From positions 3,410,001 to 3,474,000 of the forward strand of contig NC_035792.1 in the NCBI RefSeq assembly GCF_001653235.2: a stretch of DNA of 64,000 bases, in the 5' to 3' direction. A program made the position numbers and the translations under genes. This document shows, one piece after another, positions 48,235-61,038 of this stretch. How positions within the stretch are numbered: position 1 is the stretch's first letter; every line of letters starts with the position of its first letter. The stretch is from Pochonia chlamydosporia 170 (taxonomy: Eukaryota; Ascomycota; Sordariomycetes; Hypocreales; Clavicipitaceae). Below the pieces are notes generated by a model. The model had not been told where the DNA came from, searched no databases, and saw only the letters and a list, made by a program, of their open reading frames with translations.

Positions 48235-48758
48235 ATACCCTTCGATTTTTGGCGTCCATAAATTTCCAGGAACAATAGAGACTTGCATTTCCCCAAATGT
48301 GGTTTACATCGGGTATTCATGGCAAATGCCTCTCTTGCAGGTTTTCGGAACGTCATGCGTGTTTGAATATGCGGCTCCTGCATCTCTAAGCGTTGAAGTG
48401 TGAGGTGACTGTTTTCGAAGGAAGGCGATGAGGGGAACCGAAGCGACGTGATGCCGGTTTGGATTATTGGCAACCGACAGGCGAATCCGCTCTTTCCCTT
48501 TACATGTATGCCTGCAAATTTCATCCTCACATCTGTCCATTCTTGTCTTCTGCTACCTTGTCTTTTCCCTCCTTCATTCTCAAACCTCATCACTCGTTGC
48601 GACTATCCACTCTCATTATACCGCTTCGGCACGCCATCACTCATTTTTGGATTTCTTTTCTAAGACCTTTCGCTCTACCCATTTTTTGGTGACTATCGTT
48701 AATTACGAATCCCCATTTTGACAGATTTTCACTTTTCCTTAACGTACAGGATCCCATC
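48235..48758. other. Intergenic, pyrimidine-rich promoter of CFEM gene
   Basis: No gene is supported. The stretch 48495-48700 is strongly T/C-rich, as expected for a fungal promoter or leader before the ATG at 48759. Confidence 0.5.
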
Positions 48759-50986
48759 ATGCGGATCACTTTGCTCGCTACACTGCTGCTCTTGTCGACC
48801 TTGGCTTGCTGTCGACGACATACAAGATCATCCGCGCCAAGTACGCCCTCATCTTTCCTGTTGGTCAATGTCGGAATATTAACGAATGTAGTAGCTTGTG
48901 TTTCAGACTGTCAAAAATCACTTGCTGAGCATGGCTTGCTTGCCGACGACATGAAGGGTGTCTGTGCTACGCCCAAACTTCAACGAGCGAGTGATCATCT
49001 CCGCTTCGACCCAAATCTCGCTAACGTTGAAAATAGGCATATTTTCAGTGTTTGATCAATATCTGCAGCGCCAAATCCTATGGTCGGGCCCTGGCATACT
49101 CCGTTTCTGCTTGCTGTGATGCTGGCACCAACATTATTCCGCTGTATCCTATCGAAGTTCGCCAGTCCCAAGGACATAAACGAAGTCTGCAATCCGAGCC
49201 GTCAGACAGTACACGCAGCAGAAGCAAATTTACACCAGTCAATCTAGATTTCGACCTATCTCGCGATTTTGCTGTTGTGTTATCCTGCAATACCGGGCAA
49301 GATGGTGTGGTTACTATGTCTCTCGCAGCGCCCCAACCCACAACTCCTTCTCCATCCATGGACAAAAATGAGGAATTTTTCCTCGTAAATGAGACCCCTA
49401 CCAGTGAGTGGAGAGACTTCTTATGATTTGGTGAGCATATACTTTGGTTAACATTTGATACAGCGGTTGCTTCCGCCATAAGGGCCACAAAGTCTGACAA
49501 GGCTGTTCTTATGGATGCTTCTCGAGGAACTGGAAGTGACATCACGACAGATTGCGGATCTTTGAATGGAGATCAACGCACATCTTCTGGGCAAACAACC
49601 ATGTCTACAGCATTTACTACTCCGACCCAAACTACTCCTTGCAATTCAAATGGATATGCCTTTGGTAGCAGCTCACCTTCCTCAACAGACCATGGTTTTG
49701 GTCAGACCTCATCTACAACTGGCCGAATGAATTCAGCCGCTCCATGCACATCTTCATATGCCACAAGATCCGAGAATAGCCAAGGATCACCACGACCGAC
49801 ATCTTGGTCAGAGTCAGGTTTTGGGACTTCGGGGAGTTTGACCTCAAGCTGCACTTCGTCCACATCTCAGGCTGACAGAGCATCCAACAGCTGGCGCTCA
49901 TCAGACCCGAATTCTCCTACAGCCGACTGTTCTGACGGAGTCGATCGTTCTTCCATAGCTGCAGGATCTCGGACTTCGACATACGGATCCCAGACATTTG
50001 ACAGTAATTCGTGGTCCACGACCAGGGTTTCAGATACAGAGACTCCTTGCTCATCTGACTTATCAAGCCTCAATGGAGTTTCCTTTCAGAGCTCCAGGGC
50101 TACGTCGACTTCAAGCCGTTTCAGTTCGGCGTCTACGTCTTGTACTGATAGCAGTCGAGCTTCAAGCGCAACCTCCGCGAACCCTGATTCTACCCCCTGC
50201 TCCTCTGTGGCAGGCTCTGGCACATCGCGCCGTCAGCCCGAAACGGCTTCTATTTCCAACTCATTGTCTAGTACTTCTAGCTACACATTCACTACATCTA
50301 CGAGCTCTGAAGGCGGTTTTGCTGCTAGCCCAGCTGCCTACACTTTTGCATCTCCTTCTTTGCCTCCTGCATACATTCCGCCATTGGAGGAATATGGTTA
50401 TGGAACTCCACCACCTGTATATGGATTTCCTACTCAAACGAATGGCGTTGATGGTTCTTGGTCATCAATGTCCACTTACACAAGCTCTGCACCCACTCGA
50501 GAATCCAACTCCGCGTCGGGACGACAAAATTCAGGTCCAGCTATATACGATACTAGCACCGGGGCGCCGACACAAATGGCACAAGTTGCTCCAGTTCATG
50601 CGACAAACCCAGTCCCGGAGGCAACACCATTGAAGGATACCTCCGAAACAGTCAAGGTCACCCTTATTTCCTCAGTTGAAGGAGAGGGTATGCGGACAAC
50701 AATCCTGACAGTACACCAGGCTCAAGCATCTTCACTTGCGATCCCCTCGGCTATTGTCTTAAACAATCCTGCTGACACCAGGAAAAATTCAAGTACAGCT
50801 AGTGGAAACTCGGAGTCCGGCGGGCAGGATTCTGGATCAGTCGGTGACATTGGTGATTCTCCTGGTGTGGATCACGAGATGTCAATGCCCGTATTTGTTG
50901 GAGCCTCATCAACGACTGAGCCGAGCCTGTGTGCCGTTGTGGGCACTGTTTTACTTGCAGCCGGCTTTGCCATATGCACTTTGTAA
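48759..50986 (+). CDS. CFEM-domain, Ser/Thr-rich GPI-anchored cell-wall protein
   Basis: A secreted, glycosylated wall protein of 688 residues comes from exons 48759-48840, 48892-48986, 49037-49403 and 49464-50986. A signal peptide (ITLLATLLLLSTLACC) leads into a compact CFEM domain: ACVSDCQKSL, MKGVCATPKLQRAYFQCLINIC, and VSACCDAG. The eleven-residue spacing between GVC and FQC is typical of CFEM and fixes the second intron, which then requires a GC donor (GCGAGT at 48987). A very long Ser/Thr-rich region (about 200-480, including a Tyr/Pro patch YIPPLEEYGYGTPPPVYGF) is probably O-mannosylated. The C-terminal hydrophobic tail (CAVVGTVLLAAGFAICTL) fits GPI attachment. CFEM proteins bind heme or act at host surfaces; the aspartate for heme (DD before MKG) is present. 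The first intron is 51 bp with no stop. Confidence 0.83.
48987..49036 (+). other. GC-AG intron in CFEM gene
   Basis: GCGAGT donor, CTAAC branch site and ATAG acceptor over 50 bp. Only this junction gives the continuous CFEM segment LQRAYFQCLINIC with normal cysteine spacing; nearby GT donors give a frameshift or weak GTCTGT. Confidence 0.75.
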
Positions 50987-51543
50987 CGGATACCAGGAAT
51001 TACTATGGGATAACTGCTTATTGCAACGTCAGTGGAAGGGTGGAAGCAAGGCTAAGGATTTTATATGTTTGCGTTTTGAGTGTATATAATTAGACACTGG
51101 CACAAGCCGCTTACTGCAACATTGCACAAATGAAATAATCTGTTACGAGTTTGTCTAGGAATCCATTTGCCTCTGCAGAGTGGCTAGAGTGTAATCGATG
51201 TTTGTGTGCCATGTTGGATGTGAAAGTTGGGGCATGCCAGTTATTCACCCATCGCCCCTGATGTAATGAGGATGTCGAAGTGTCGAAGTTCACTCCAAGT
51301 ATTGAAATGAATGGAGCCCATCATGGAGGTGGAGCACTGCCGGTGTCAACGGAGTGGGTCAAACCAAAAGGTCAAGGTTGATCCAGATTAGATACGACCA
51401 GTGTCGGCTCTGTCCCCGCCAAAATTTCTGGCAAAATTTCTGCCCTTACGGAAACATCAAGGTGTTGCAATTACCCACCGCGCAACAAGAATTTAAGCTC
51501 TCTCCTTATTTCTGGTTCAAGCTCAGGGACCAATTCTGCAACA
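50987..51543. other. Intergenic, no feature seen
   Basis: This 557-bp spacer lies between the CFEM gene and the Nop6-like gene. A direct repeat of CAAAATTTCTGG-like words occurs at 51419-51441. No gene is supported. Confidence 0.5.
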
Positions 51544-52470
51544 ATGAAAAGTAAAAGAGCACGCGAAGCCGCCACGGCAGCCGAAGATTTCCTGCCCGTA
51601 GACGATGCGCCGGTCGAGAAGAAGCGCAAGAGAAGCGATGACGAACCTGCCGATGACGTGAAGCAGAAGAAGGCCAAGAAGGATAAAAAGGATAAGAAGG
51701 ACAAGAAGAAGGATAAGAAGGAGAGTAGAAGGGAAAAGAAGGATAAGCGAAAGGATTTGCAGGATTTACCAGAGGAGGATGGTGGGGACGAGGCAATGCC
51801 GCAAGCTGTTGTGAGCGAGAAGGAGGAGCCTACGGAGCCTAAGAAGGAAAAGAAGAGTAAGGAGAATAAGAAGGAACAAACGAATGGCGACGAACCCAAA
51901 AAAGAGAAGAAGGAAAAGAAGGAGAAGAAGAACAAGGCTGAAGCGCCTGCCAACGAAGCTGATGCCGAAAATGCCAACGCCGAAGGCAAAGCATCCCGCT
52001 ACATTGTCTTCGTGGGCAATTTACCATTCACAGCGACGGCCGAGAGCATAAAAGCGCACTTTGCGAGCCTGAAGCCCATCTCGGTGCGGTGCATGAAGAA
52101 CAAGGATGACGATAAGCCCTGTCGGGGGATTGCGTTTGTGGAATTCGGCAACGTGTGGACCATGAGGACGTGTTTGGATAAATTCCATCATACGGAGTTT
52201 GAAGGACGCAAGATAAACGTTGAGCTGACGTGAGTGTTTACTTTCCAGGGCTGTTCGGATGAATGTGCTAACGGACGTAGGGCCGGCGGAGGAGGCAAGA
52301 CAAAGTTTAGGAAGGATAAGATTCGGGAGAAGAATAAGAAGTTGGATGAGAATAGGACGAAGAGGATTGAGAAGGAGAGGGTTGCGAAGTCGGAGGGTGC
52401 TGGTGCGAGGGAGGACGCGTCTGGGATTCATCCGAGTCGGTTGGCTAGGGTTCAGGGAGGGGGATACTAA
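51544..52470 (+). CDS. NOP6: Nop6-like nucleolar RNA-binding protein
   Basis: A small-subunit biogenesis factor of 291 residues comes from exons 51544-52229 and 52281-52470 (GTGAGT donor, CGTAG acceptor). The first 150 residues are an extreme Lys/Glu/Asp repeat (KKDKKDKKDKKKDKK and similar), a nucleolar-type low-complexity segment. One RRM follows at about 160-230, with RNP2 as YIVFVGNLPF and RNP1 as CRGIAFVEF. The C-terminal KTKFRKDKIREKNKKLDENR and the end ASGIHPSRLARVQGGGY match fungal Nop6 proteins. The low-complexity DNA gives long antisense Ser/Phe frames, which are artefacts. The gene is convergent with rac. Confidence 0.9.
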
Positions 52471-53406
52471 GATGGTTGGGCAGATAGATGGGAGGAGGAA
52501 GAATACCCTGGATATGTTACTAATCGAGCGAAAATTAGACGTCACGGGCATACAGTTGTACATTATCGCCATCCTTGCAATTGAATGTATCTGAACAATT
52601 GTCTTGGTGCTATCTACAAGCAAAAAACTGGGATATCCTTGAGACTAGGGAGAGACGGAAAAATAACAACAACGAGAAACAAAAACATGCAAAAAAAGAA
52701 GGGCGAAAAATAAACACCCGGTCTGCTGAAACAAGACGCCGCCAAGCCCTTTGCATACAACCTTTCGCTTCCACTTCCTTCAAACATACTCGGTTGGTGA
52801 TGACTGCTCTATATCACTTTCCCGGCGGCAAAACGGACAAGCAGCTGGAGAACACAGAAGTACCAGTGGGAAAGGTGATACAAGAGCCGCATTTCTGCCG
52901 GATGCTTGCGCCGCAGTTACCACTGGATGGGTTGAAAACATTAAAACAAAAATGGTAATGATGACGCGTTGCAACAGTGTCATAAATAATGAACACGTTT
53001 CGAACCCAACAGAGACGTCTTCCTGCAGTCAATCAGTCTGTCTCTCTTGCCCCTTCTTTCTTTCCCTCTGTTCCCGTGCTTAAATTGGTCTATTCGTGGT
53101 ACTGAGGATGAGAAAATAAAAGCCCAACCATAAAAATCGACTGTGCTGTTGAATTCGATAAACATGTTTGGTTTGCGCCCTTTCGCTAGAAACATATGGA
53201 AATGCAGCTGCAGCTCCGTGTGCGGTCGTTGGGCTTCGTCCAACGTCGTTTCGCGTCAAAAGTTTGCTGCGTGTCGTCTGGGAAACTGTCGCTTCGGTTG
53301 TCATTCGCTTTCTTTTCTGCCACCGAATAATCGCCAAATAAAGATATTAAACATGTATCGCTGACGGGAAACGTCCCATTGCTTGTGGTACTGATGCTTG
53401 TGGTGA
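52471..53406. other. Intergenic between convergent 3' ends
   Basis: About 0.94 kb separates the Nop6-like stop and the rac stop. A purine-rich run (52641-52720) is present; no gene is supported. It probably holds both 3' UTRs. Confidence 0.5.
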
Positions 53407-54434
<1,028 letters not shown>

Positions 54435-57400
54435 TTCTGTTGTGATGCCGAGGATAGAATATTATGCGGCTTTGTCCTGCAATGGGCTGAGGCGGTGGAG
54501 GGGAAAGCTGACAGAAGAGGGAGAAAGTGGTGGTGGTTCTTTGGTTCTGTGGTTCCAGTCTGGTGGAGGAGGAGAGAGGGTCGAGCGCTCGCGCTTCAAA
54601 TGGCTGGCTGCCAAGGATTAATGACGGGCACGAAATGGCAGAACAGGACCGTGGAGAGAGCAAACAAAGAACAAAGAAGTAAAGATTGAGCCAAAGTTGT
54701 AATTCCGGAGTCGCAGAGAATAACCGTTGGATATGGAGAGAAGTCAAGGTCAAGGGGGAGAGTAGTTCGGCAGCGACAGTGCTGAAGCAGGAAAGCAAGC
54801 AACCAAGCAAGCAGGACCAGATAGGAAAACCAGACAGGAAGCCAAGATGTGAGTTTCAAAGGATGCTTCAAAGTGTCTGGTCTGGTTATGTAGAACAGAG
54901 CTGATGCAACGGGACCACTGCGAGCCGCACTAACTTGGCCAGAGACACTTCAGACACCAAACCTCCTTTGGATCGAGCCAGACCAGACGAGACTGCATCA
55001 AATGTATTGGTTCGAGGCGTGTGGATTCAATCTTCGATGCTGTTTGGTGTTGGCACGGGATACTTAGGCGCTGGGACACGCTCAAGCTGGACCTGAGGGA
55101 CCTGAGGCTTGACCTGCGGCCGGGGCTGGCGGGGAGGAGCCTGGCAAAGACCAGACTTGACCAGACTGGAGTTGACCTTGTTTGGACCTGGTTCAGTCCC
55201 TGTTTTGCACTAACAATCCGAGGCGCACAAGATGGCGATACGCTGATACAGATGGACAGAGTGGATTGGCGTTTGGACGATTCGATGCACTAGCGCCGAA
55301 CATTGAAGGTGGCTGGTGGGGATCAAATGGCCAAGCAAGGTCAAGAACAAGGACTCAAGGCGCAAGGAGTCAAGTCTGAAGCTGTGCCAGACAAGACGGG
55401 ATTGGATTGGATTGGATTGGACTGGAGAATGAGCAGGAGGAGTTTTGTCAATCACTCAATCAATCAATCAATCACGCACGTCAAAAAAGTCACGCCAAGC
55501 TTAACCTGGACTTGCACAAGTCAGCACTCGTCTTTAATTGTCCGACACCAACAAAGCGACCAGAGTCACCAGACACACTTGACCACGGCCAAAACCGACG
55601 CCACCAGCTAACCCTGTGTTTTAGGTTTCTAGTCTTTGTTTCGTGTTTCCTTCTTGTTCACTGTTCACTTTCCCCTTCCAACGCCCTCCCATCATCAATC
55701 AACCTGTGCTTGACGATAGGTGGCGTTGGGCCTGCTCTTCATTGATGGATGCTGGTGCTTTTCTTCTACACGAGCAGCCCGAACGTTTGCACTGAACCAC
55801 AAACTGCGAATCAAATCAAACAACGGATTAAACCAGACTTCCTACATGAACCTACCTACCTAGGTACCTAGGTACATAGGTGGCCAGTCGGCCTGACCTG
55901 GCTTGACTGCCATTCATGAAGTCATCGAGCTCTGACTCGCCCTCGCGGAAGGAGCCGGGCTAGGCGTTTCACATATGTTTGCAGCATGGGATCAACTTGA
56001 CATGTCTGTCGTACACTTGCATACGATCCATGCAGCCAAAGAGCATCTCCAGGTTCATCGAGGGCATTGTACACTTGTACACTTCGATATGGGTTCGCAA
56101 CGATATCTCGGCTGCTATCAAGTACCCAGCAAAGCAACGAGCAACTGCCGAGGGTCACAAATCGTCATCGATTCACCACCTACTCTGCTCTGCTCATCGT
56201 CTAATTTTGTCCTGGCCAGCATGTCCAGGGCAGCATACCACGTTGCTGTGATCAATGGCAGCCTTTGACCCTAATATCGCTCTTCCCGTCAACGTATAGG
56301 TTCTTGTACGATGCATATAGCATCACAAGACATTTTGTACCCCAAAAGCTACAAGCTCAAGTATGTGGTTGCATGACCCCAATTATATTCTGTCATTGCC
56401 TGTACGACCACGAATGCTGCAAAGTCGTATCTAAACTCTATCACGGCCGCACATGCCTTGGGTAGGCGATGAAATGGCCTTCAGGAATACGGCAAAGTCC
56501 GTACAGCTGGTTTCGAGCTCGCATCATTGTCAAACGTTCTCTGCAAGACGCAGTCTTTCCAACGTCAAGGCATCCGACTTGAGAAGGCGTATCTTCAGCT
56601 GGGTTGCCCGCTCCCCGTCTACTGCGACAAACACTGTTAACTCGTCGGCTGTTACTATCAACTCTCAAAGTCGACTGAAACATAGCCCTCGCCTGACGCT
56701 CACCAAAGCGCAAGCTGACCAGCCAGACAGACATAAACCCCAACTTCAACCGAATGTCTACCTAGTACGGAGTACCTACCTACCTAGGTAGGTACCTACG
56801 GTACAGAGTACTTCATCTTGGAGTAGTACCGCGTACATACTAAGCGGCCTTGCAAGCCTTGCTCTCGCTACCGAAAGTCGCAATGTCTCTTGCTAGATTG
56901 TCTCGGCCCAGCGTACTGATGGGGGCTGCTCCGTGTGCGTGGGACGACCCAGCGGTTTGGGCGGTAGGCATGGATCTAACCGTCCGTACGTACTATACAA
57001 GAACCCTGTGTGCTTTTGTCTCTGACCTTGATCTCATCAGTAGGTTGTTAATATGGGTGACATCATACAGAATATGCCACGCCCTCAAAGCTGAGTTGGC
57101 ATTCAGAGCTCAGGAGGGTACCAGTTGACGTGTCACCAATACCCCTTGAATGCGCTGCCTCTGCGACTTGATGCCGTGTATTACTTGCTACTTAAGCATG
57201 GCCTGCCACTATAGATACCAAGTGTAAGCCGCTCGACACGGACCTGTAACCGGGCCTGCTTCAAGAAAGGGAGCAGCCTGACAATCGAAACAGAGCGGAA
57301 ACTTGACAACGCGGTAATTATATCCGGCCACGGGCCCGAACCGAGAACTGGACGAACCTCTAGAGACAGTGTGCCAGCTTCTCCACTCCTTCAAGGTGTT

Positions 57401-58665
57401 AGGACACCTGACTGTCCTTGGAGCTGCGAACCTTAACCCACAAGAACATGGATGTCGACGCTTTTATGTCCATTTCTACCGAACACGTTCCACTCCTTGG
57501 TCCTCATCTGAAATACTGATCACACTTTGGGCATTGGCCTTGAAGAACGGTAACATCCTATTGAAGCATGAACAGTAAACGCAAGTTAATTGCAACGATT
57601 GATTCTCCGGCGCTCAAAGGGCTGAGACGGAAACTTCTTCTCCCAGTCGACTCGGCAAATTGTCAATATTCAACGATTCAACGCCACACGACGGCCATTG
57701 CATACTCGTTGGTAGAACCACCGTCTGCTGGTCTCCAACAATGATCCACTGCAACCTTACTACCGAATGTTCCACTCACAGCCTGGCCCGTTCTCCAAGT
57801 CCTGGCCAAGTCAGTAGCTGGGGTCAATGTTCATGGAAGCATACTGGGATCATCGGTTCCAACAGGGCGGTTTACCAAGATCTCTGTAAGCTGTGAATAG
57901 ACGGTCACCGCTTACTCTATGTGAACCCCCTGCTGAAAAGATTGTTAATTTCTAGTCTGCTCTCTGATTCAGCGTACGTGGTCTTTGTGCTATTAATTTT
58001 ACTCCCCTGCCATAATCGTATTTCATGCTCGCCATCATAGATGACCTCTGCCATGAGAGTGACACCAAGACCTCCAGTCGTCCACCCACAACAAGCGGAC
58101 CGGTGCCGAAGATGGATCATCGGCGCCAGGGCCAAACTCGGGGATTGCCGACCAGTCGACTCCGTCCCCAGTCAACGCCACCATGGTAAGACACCATATA
58201 ATTAACCAAGGGGTTGTGGCCAACGACATGGGAACAATCAGTTGCACAAGGACGCAGTCTGCAGGTCCGCAGGTCCGCGCGGAAAGTGGCCTCAATATCT
58301 TCTTGTGTGCAGCATGTTTCATCCTTCTTTGTCCAAAGGAAGAACGTCTCATGAGAATCGGTAGAGGAGCTGGCCTTGGATAACGGTACGTGGTCTCCAG
58401 CATGCTTGGCTGCTTAGAGGTCAACTGCAATTCATTCATAATCATCCATCATCTATTAACAACATTGACCACTACGAGGTTCCAAAAAAAAAATCATGCA
58501 GCCGCTTCACATGCATGACCCGCATCTCCTGCGCCCGTAGAGAAGTTGTGAGATCCTGACAAAGTAGATATTACAAACGAAAGTACGCTTGCAGCAAAGA
58601 AGAAAGCCACCCGCTACCAACCAAAACGACAGTCTGAGTATTTCCGCTGGCCATTCGTCGTGGCC
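54435..58665. other. 4.2-kb gene-poor interval with repeat words and palindromes
   Basis: The first 400 bp is presumably the rac promoter and leader. CCAGAC/GTCTGG words are dense at about 54860-55180. Palindromes occur at 55858-55873 (ACCTAGGT repeated) and 56777-56794 (TACCTACCT and its complement), and a TACGGAGTAC copy lies at 56766. Short frames lack motifs. I see no transposon or RNA gene. Confidence 0.5.
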
Positions 58666-59280
58666 TCAAATTATCATCTCTTTGTTTTGGAGCATATCCC
58701 ATGTAGCCGGCTTCGAAAGATTGAATTTACCAAGGCCATCAAAGCGATGTTTGGCCTTCTTTTCGTCGACATATGACATGGCAGTATGTCTAATTTCGTC
58801 CCAATTGTGCACATGAGAGCCGAGGACCCCCGGTTCAGTTGAGGCTCGGTGAAGAGCCTCGCGAATCCATGAAATGGAGTTCCAGTCTGCCTTGTCACCA
58901 CCAAGGGGAACGGACCGCAGAACGGCCTCAAGCCGGTGTACATCTCGTATTTTCCCTACAACGATGCGAACCAACAACATTGAAGACCGATCGGACTCGA
59001 CAGAGTATTCCCATACTGAACTGGCAACCTTTGGTTCACCCTCAATGACTAGCTTGTCTTTGACATGGTACATGGTATACTGAAAACCTGACCCGAGATC
59101 ATCTTTTGGCCCGGACAAAAGAGCCCAATGGTATCTAAAAGAAACGTGTCAGTTTAGACTTTGAGTATATTGATAAGGATGTTCACGATTAGCATACGCA
59201 TCCTCTTTGCCGGGCATTTTCGCTGAGCCGCCGCGTACATACAACCCAATATACAGCCGAGGCTTGTTGCAGGGCATCAT
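58666..59280 (-). CDS. Conserved fungal hypothetical protein, 183 aa
   Basis: Two exons, 59280-59198 and 59134-58666 (GTATGC donor, TTTTAG acceptor), give 183 residues. The join restores the segment AYHWALLSGPK, which with KPRLYIGLYVRGG and the later FQYTMYHVKDKL is a motif set I recognise from small fungal proteins of unknown function. The C-terminal half has LVRIVVGKI, DWNSISWIREAL and a helical end. No signal peptide or membrane segment is seen. Two adjacent ATGs (59280 and 59277) could start translation, and the frame is open further upstream to 59445, where the sequence looks like leader. Function is unknown. Confidence 0.72.
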
Positions 59281-61038
59281 GCTTATGTGGAGTTTCGACA
59301 ACAGACAGCAGAGGTTAGCCATTTCTTTCAAGCTTCGAAATAGAAGAACGGCCAATGCTTCCAATTGAGAGGCGAAGAATGTTCTGAAACGATTCGCGGG
59401 AGAGAAGAAATACAAGAGCCATGGATCATGATGAGTTATGTACACGGAATGGGCGGATGGTTGCCATTTAAACGTAATTTAAATTTATCCTTGGGGTTCT
59501 TCAGTTACACAAAGGGAAAAACTTGTCATAACCAGTTCGGTATGTGGTCCTGGAGTCACCGGGGTGGGCAGGGTGGTAGAGCAGATTAAAGCTGGACAAG
59601 GTGTTCCATACAGAGAGGTACCATACAGCGGAAGACTGACACCAGTCCGACCGTTTCTTCGACCTTGTCGATGCATTTGATACCCTGCCGGCCGGTGAAT
59701 TCACACGGTCACACAAGGCTTGAAGGAGAGGGTCAGCGCAATCTTCCACCTTCCAGGTCCGGTCATGGGGCACCAGGTTTGGTCAGGCCAACTTACAATC
59801 TGGGCACATGCTTTCGTGCATTGTATTGGAGTCCTCCGAGCATAAGGCTCATCAGAAGCCCCAGAAAACGAAAAATCGAAACCGGGTGTTGTATGGGCCA
59901 ACAGTATTGTCATCAAGATGGTAAGCCTCGGAGGGACATCTTGTGTTGCGCGTGCAATACTGAGCTACATAAGATGTGGAAAATATCAACGACGCCTGGG
60001 TAGCATTTCTCTGTCCCGGCCGCATTCTGTCCTTGACGTACTGTGCAATCTCGGCAATGACCCGACATTAACCCCAGCAGCTAAGATTTGGCATCTACGG
60101 AGTACATGGTACAGAGTCTTACAAACGCACCACTGATTTGCAGGGTTGTCAGCGTTCCTGGGTCGTGGGTGCCATCACCGACCGATACAGAGAGTCACCA
60201 GGAGCAGCCTTGGGGTCTGCAGAGAGCTAGAATACGCAACGAGCCGAGGGCGGGAATACTGCGGACTGTCGAAACGCCCGAGTTAGCTGTCGATGAGATG
60301 ATTTTGCAAGTGCCGGCGGCCCCCAACCTTTGTTGGTCGAAGAAGAGGCGTACGGCGCCCCGTCATTTCTGGTCTGGTTCGACAGGTTTTTGGTTGAAGC
60401 GGGCGCAATGGCAATGGGTGCGCCCATTGCTGCATACTTGACGTATAAGATTACATCGCATATAATCCGCACTCTGGACAGGGTAGGGAACCGGCAGCTT
60501 GGGATGTGAATGACGGGATACGCCCTCGGGTCCGTGTCCGTGTGCCTTGGGTACACTTGGATGTTCGCACGGATCCGGCATATCCTACCTCATCCACCGG
60601 GAAGCGATTGATGGTTCGCTGGTTCGCAAGTCGTTCGGAGGGCTCATGGATGCTAAGACATACTTTGACCAGGACGTAGTGCCGGGGTTGAGACGGGAAA
60701 TAGGGCGACGATTCCACAAAGCAGGGTAAGTGATATGATACTGGGGCCAGGGATCTGAATTCAGAGACAAGACAGGACCCAATTCTAAGAATAGTAGTGA
60801 CAGCCCGGTGCCGGTGCGCGCAGGCGGTCGGGTTAGAACCTTTTAATGGTTTGCGGATTGGTAGGTTTACGACGTATTTGGAATACTGTCTTGTGCATGG
60901 CAACAACGCCAGGGATCAAAATACGACCTCTGGGAAGAAAACTTCAGCCTCACCCAGCTTCAACGGCTGACATGTCATGTTGTCAGGCGATATCACAAAT
61001 CTATATTGGAGTATCTTATTTAATATCGTATCTTATTT
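59281..61038. other. Intergenic with coding-like remnants
   Basis: No complete gene is supported. Two plus-strand frames look more protein-like than background: about 60295-60507 (with WFDRFLVEAGAMAMGAPIAA) and 60547-60729 (with FGGLMDAKTYFDQDVV, ending at a GTAAGT). Neither can be tied to a start codon or family. A TACGGAGTAC copy lies at 60096. Confidence 0.35.

Noticed and set aside
51471..51989. Ser/Phe-rich 172-codon minus-strand frame
   Set aside because: It is the antisense of the AAG/GAG-rich Lys/Glu repeat of the Nop6-like protein.
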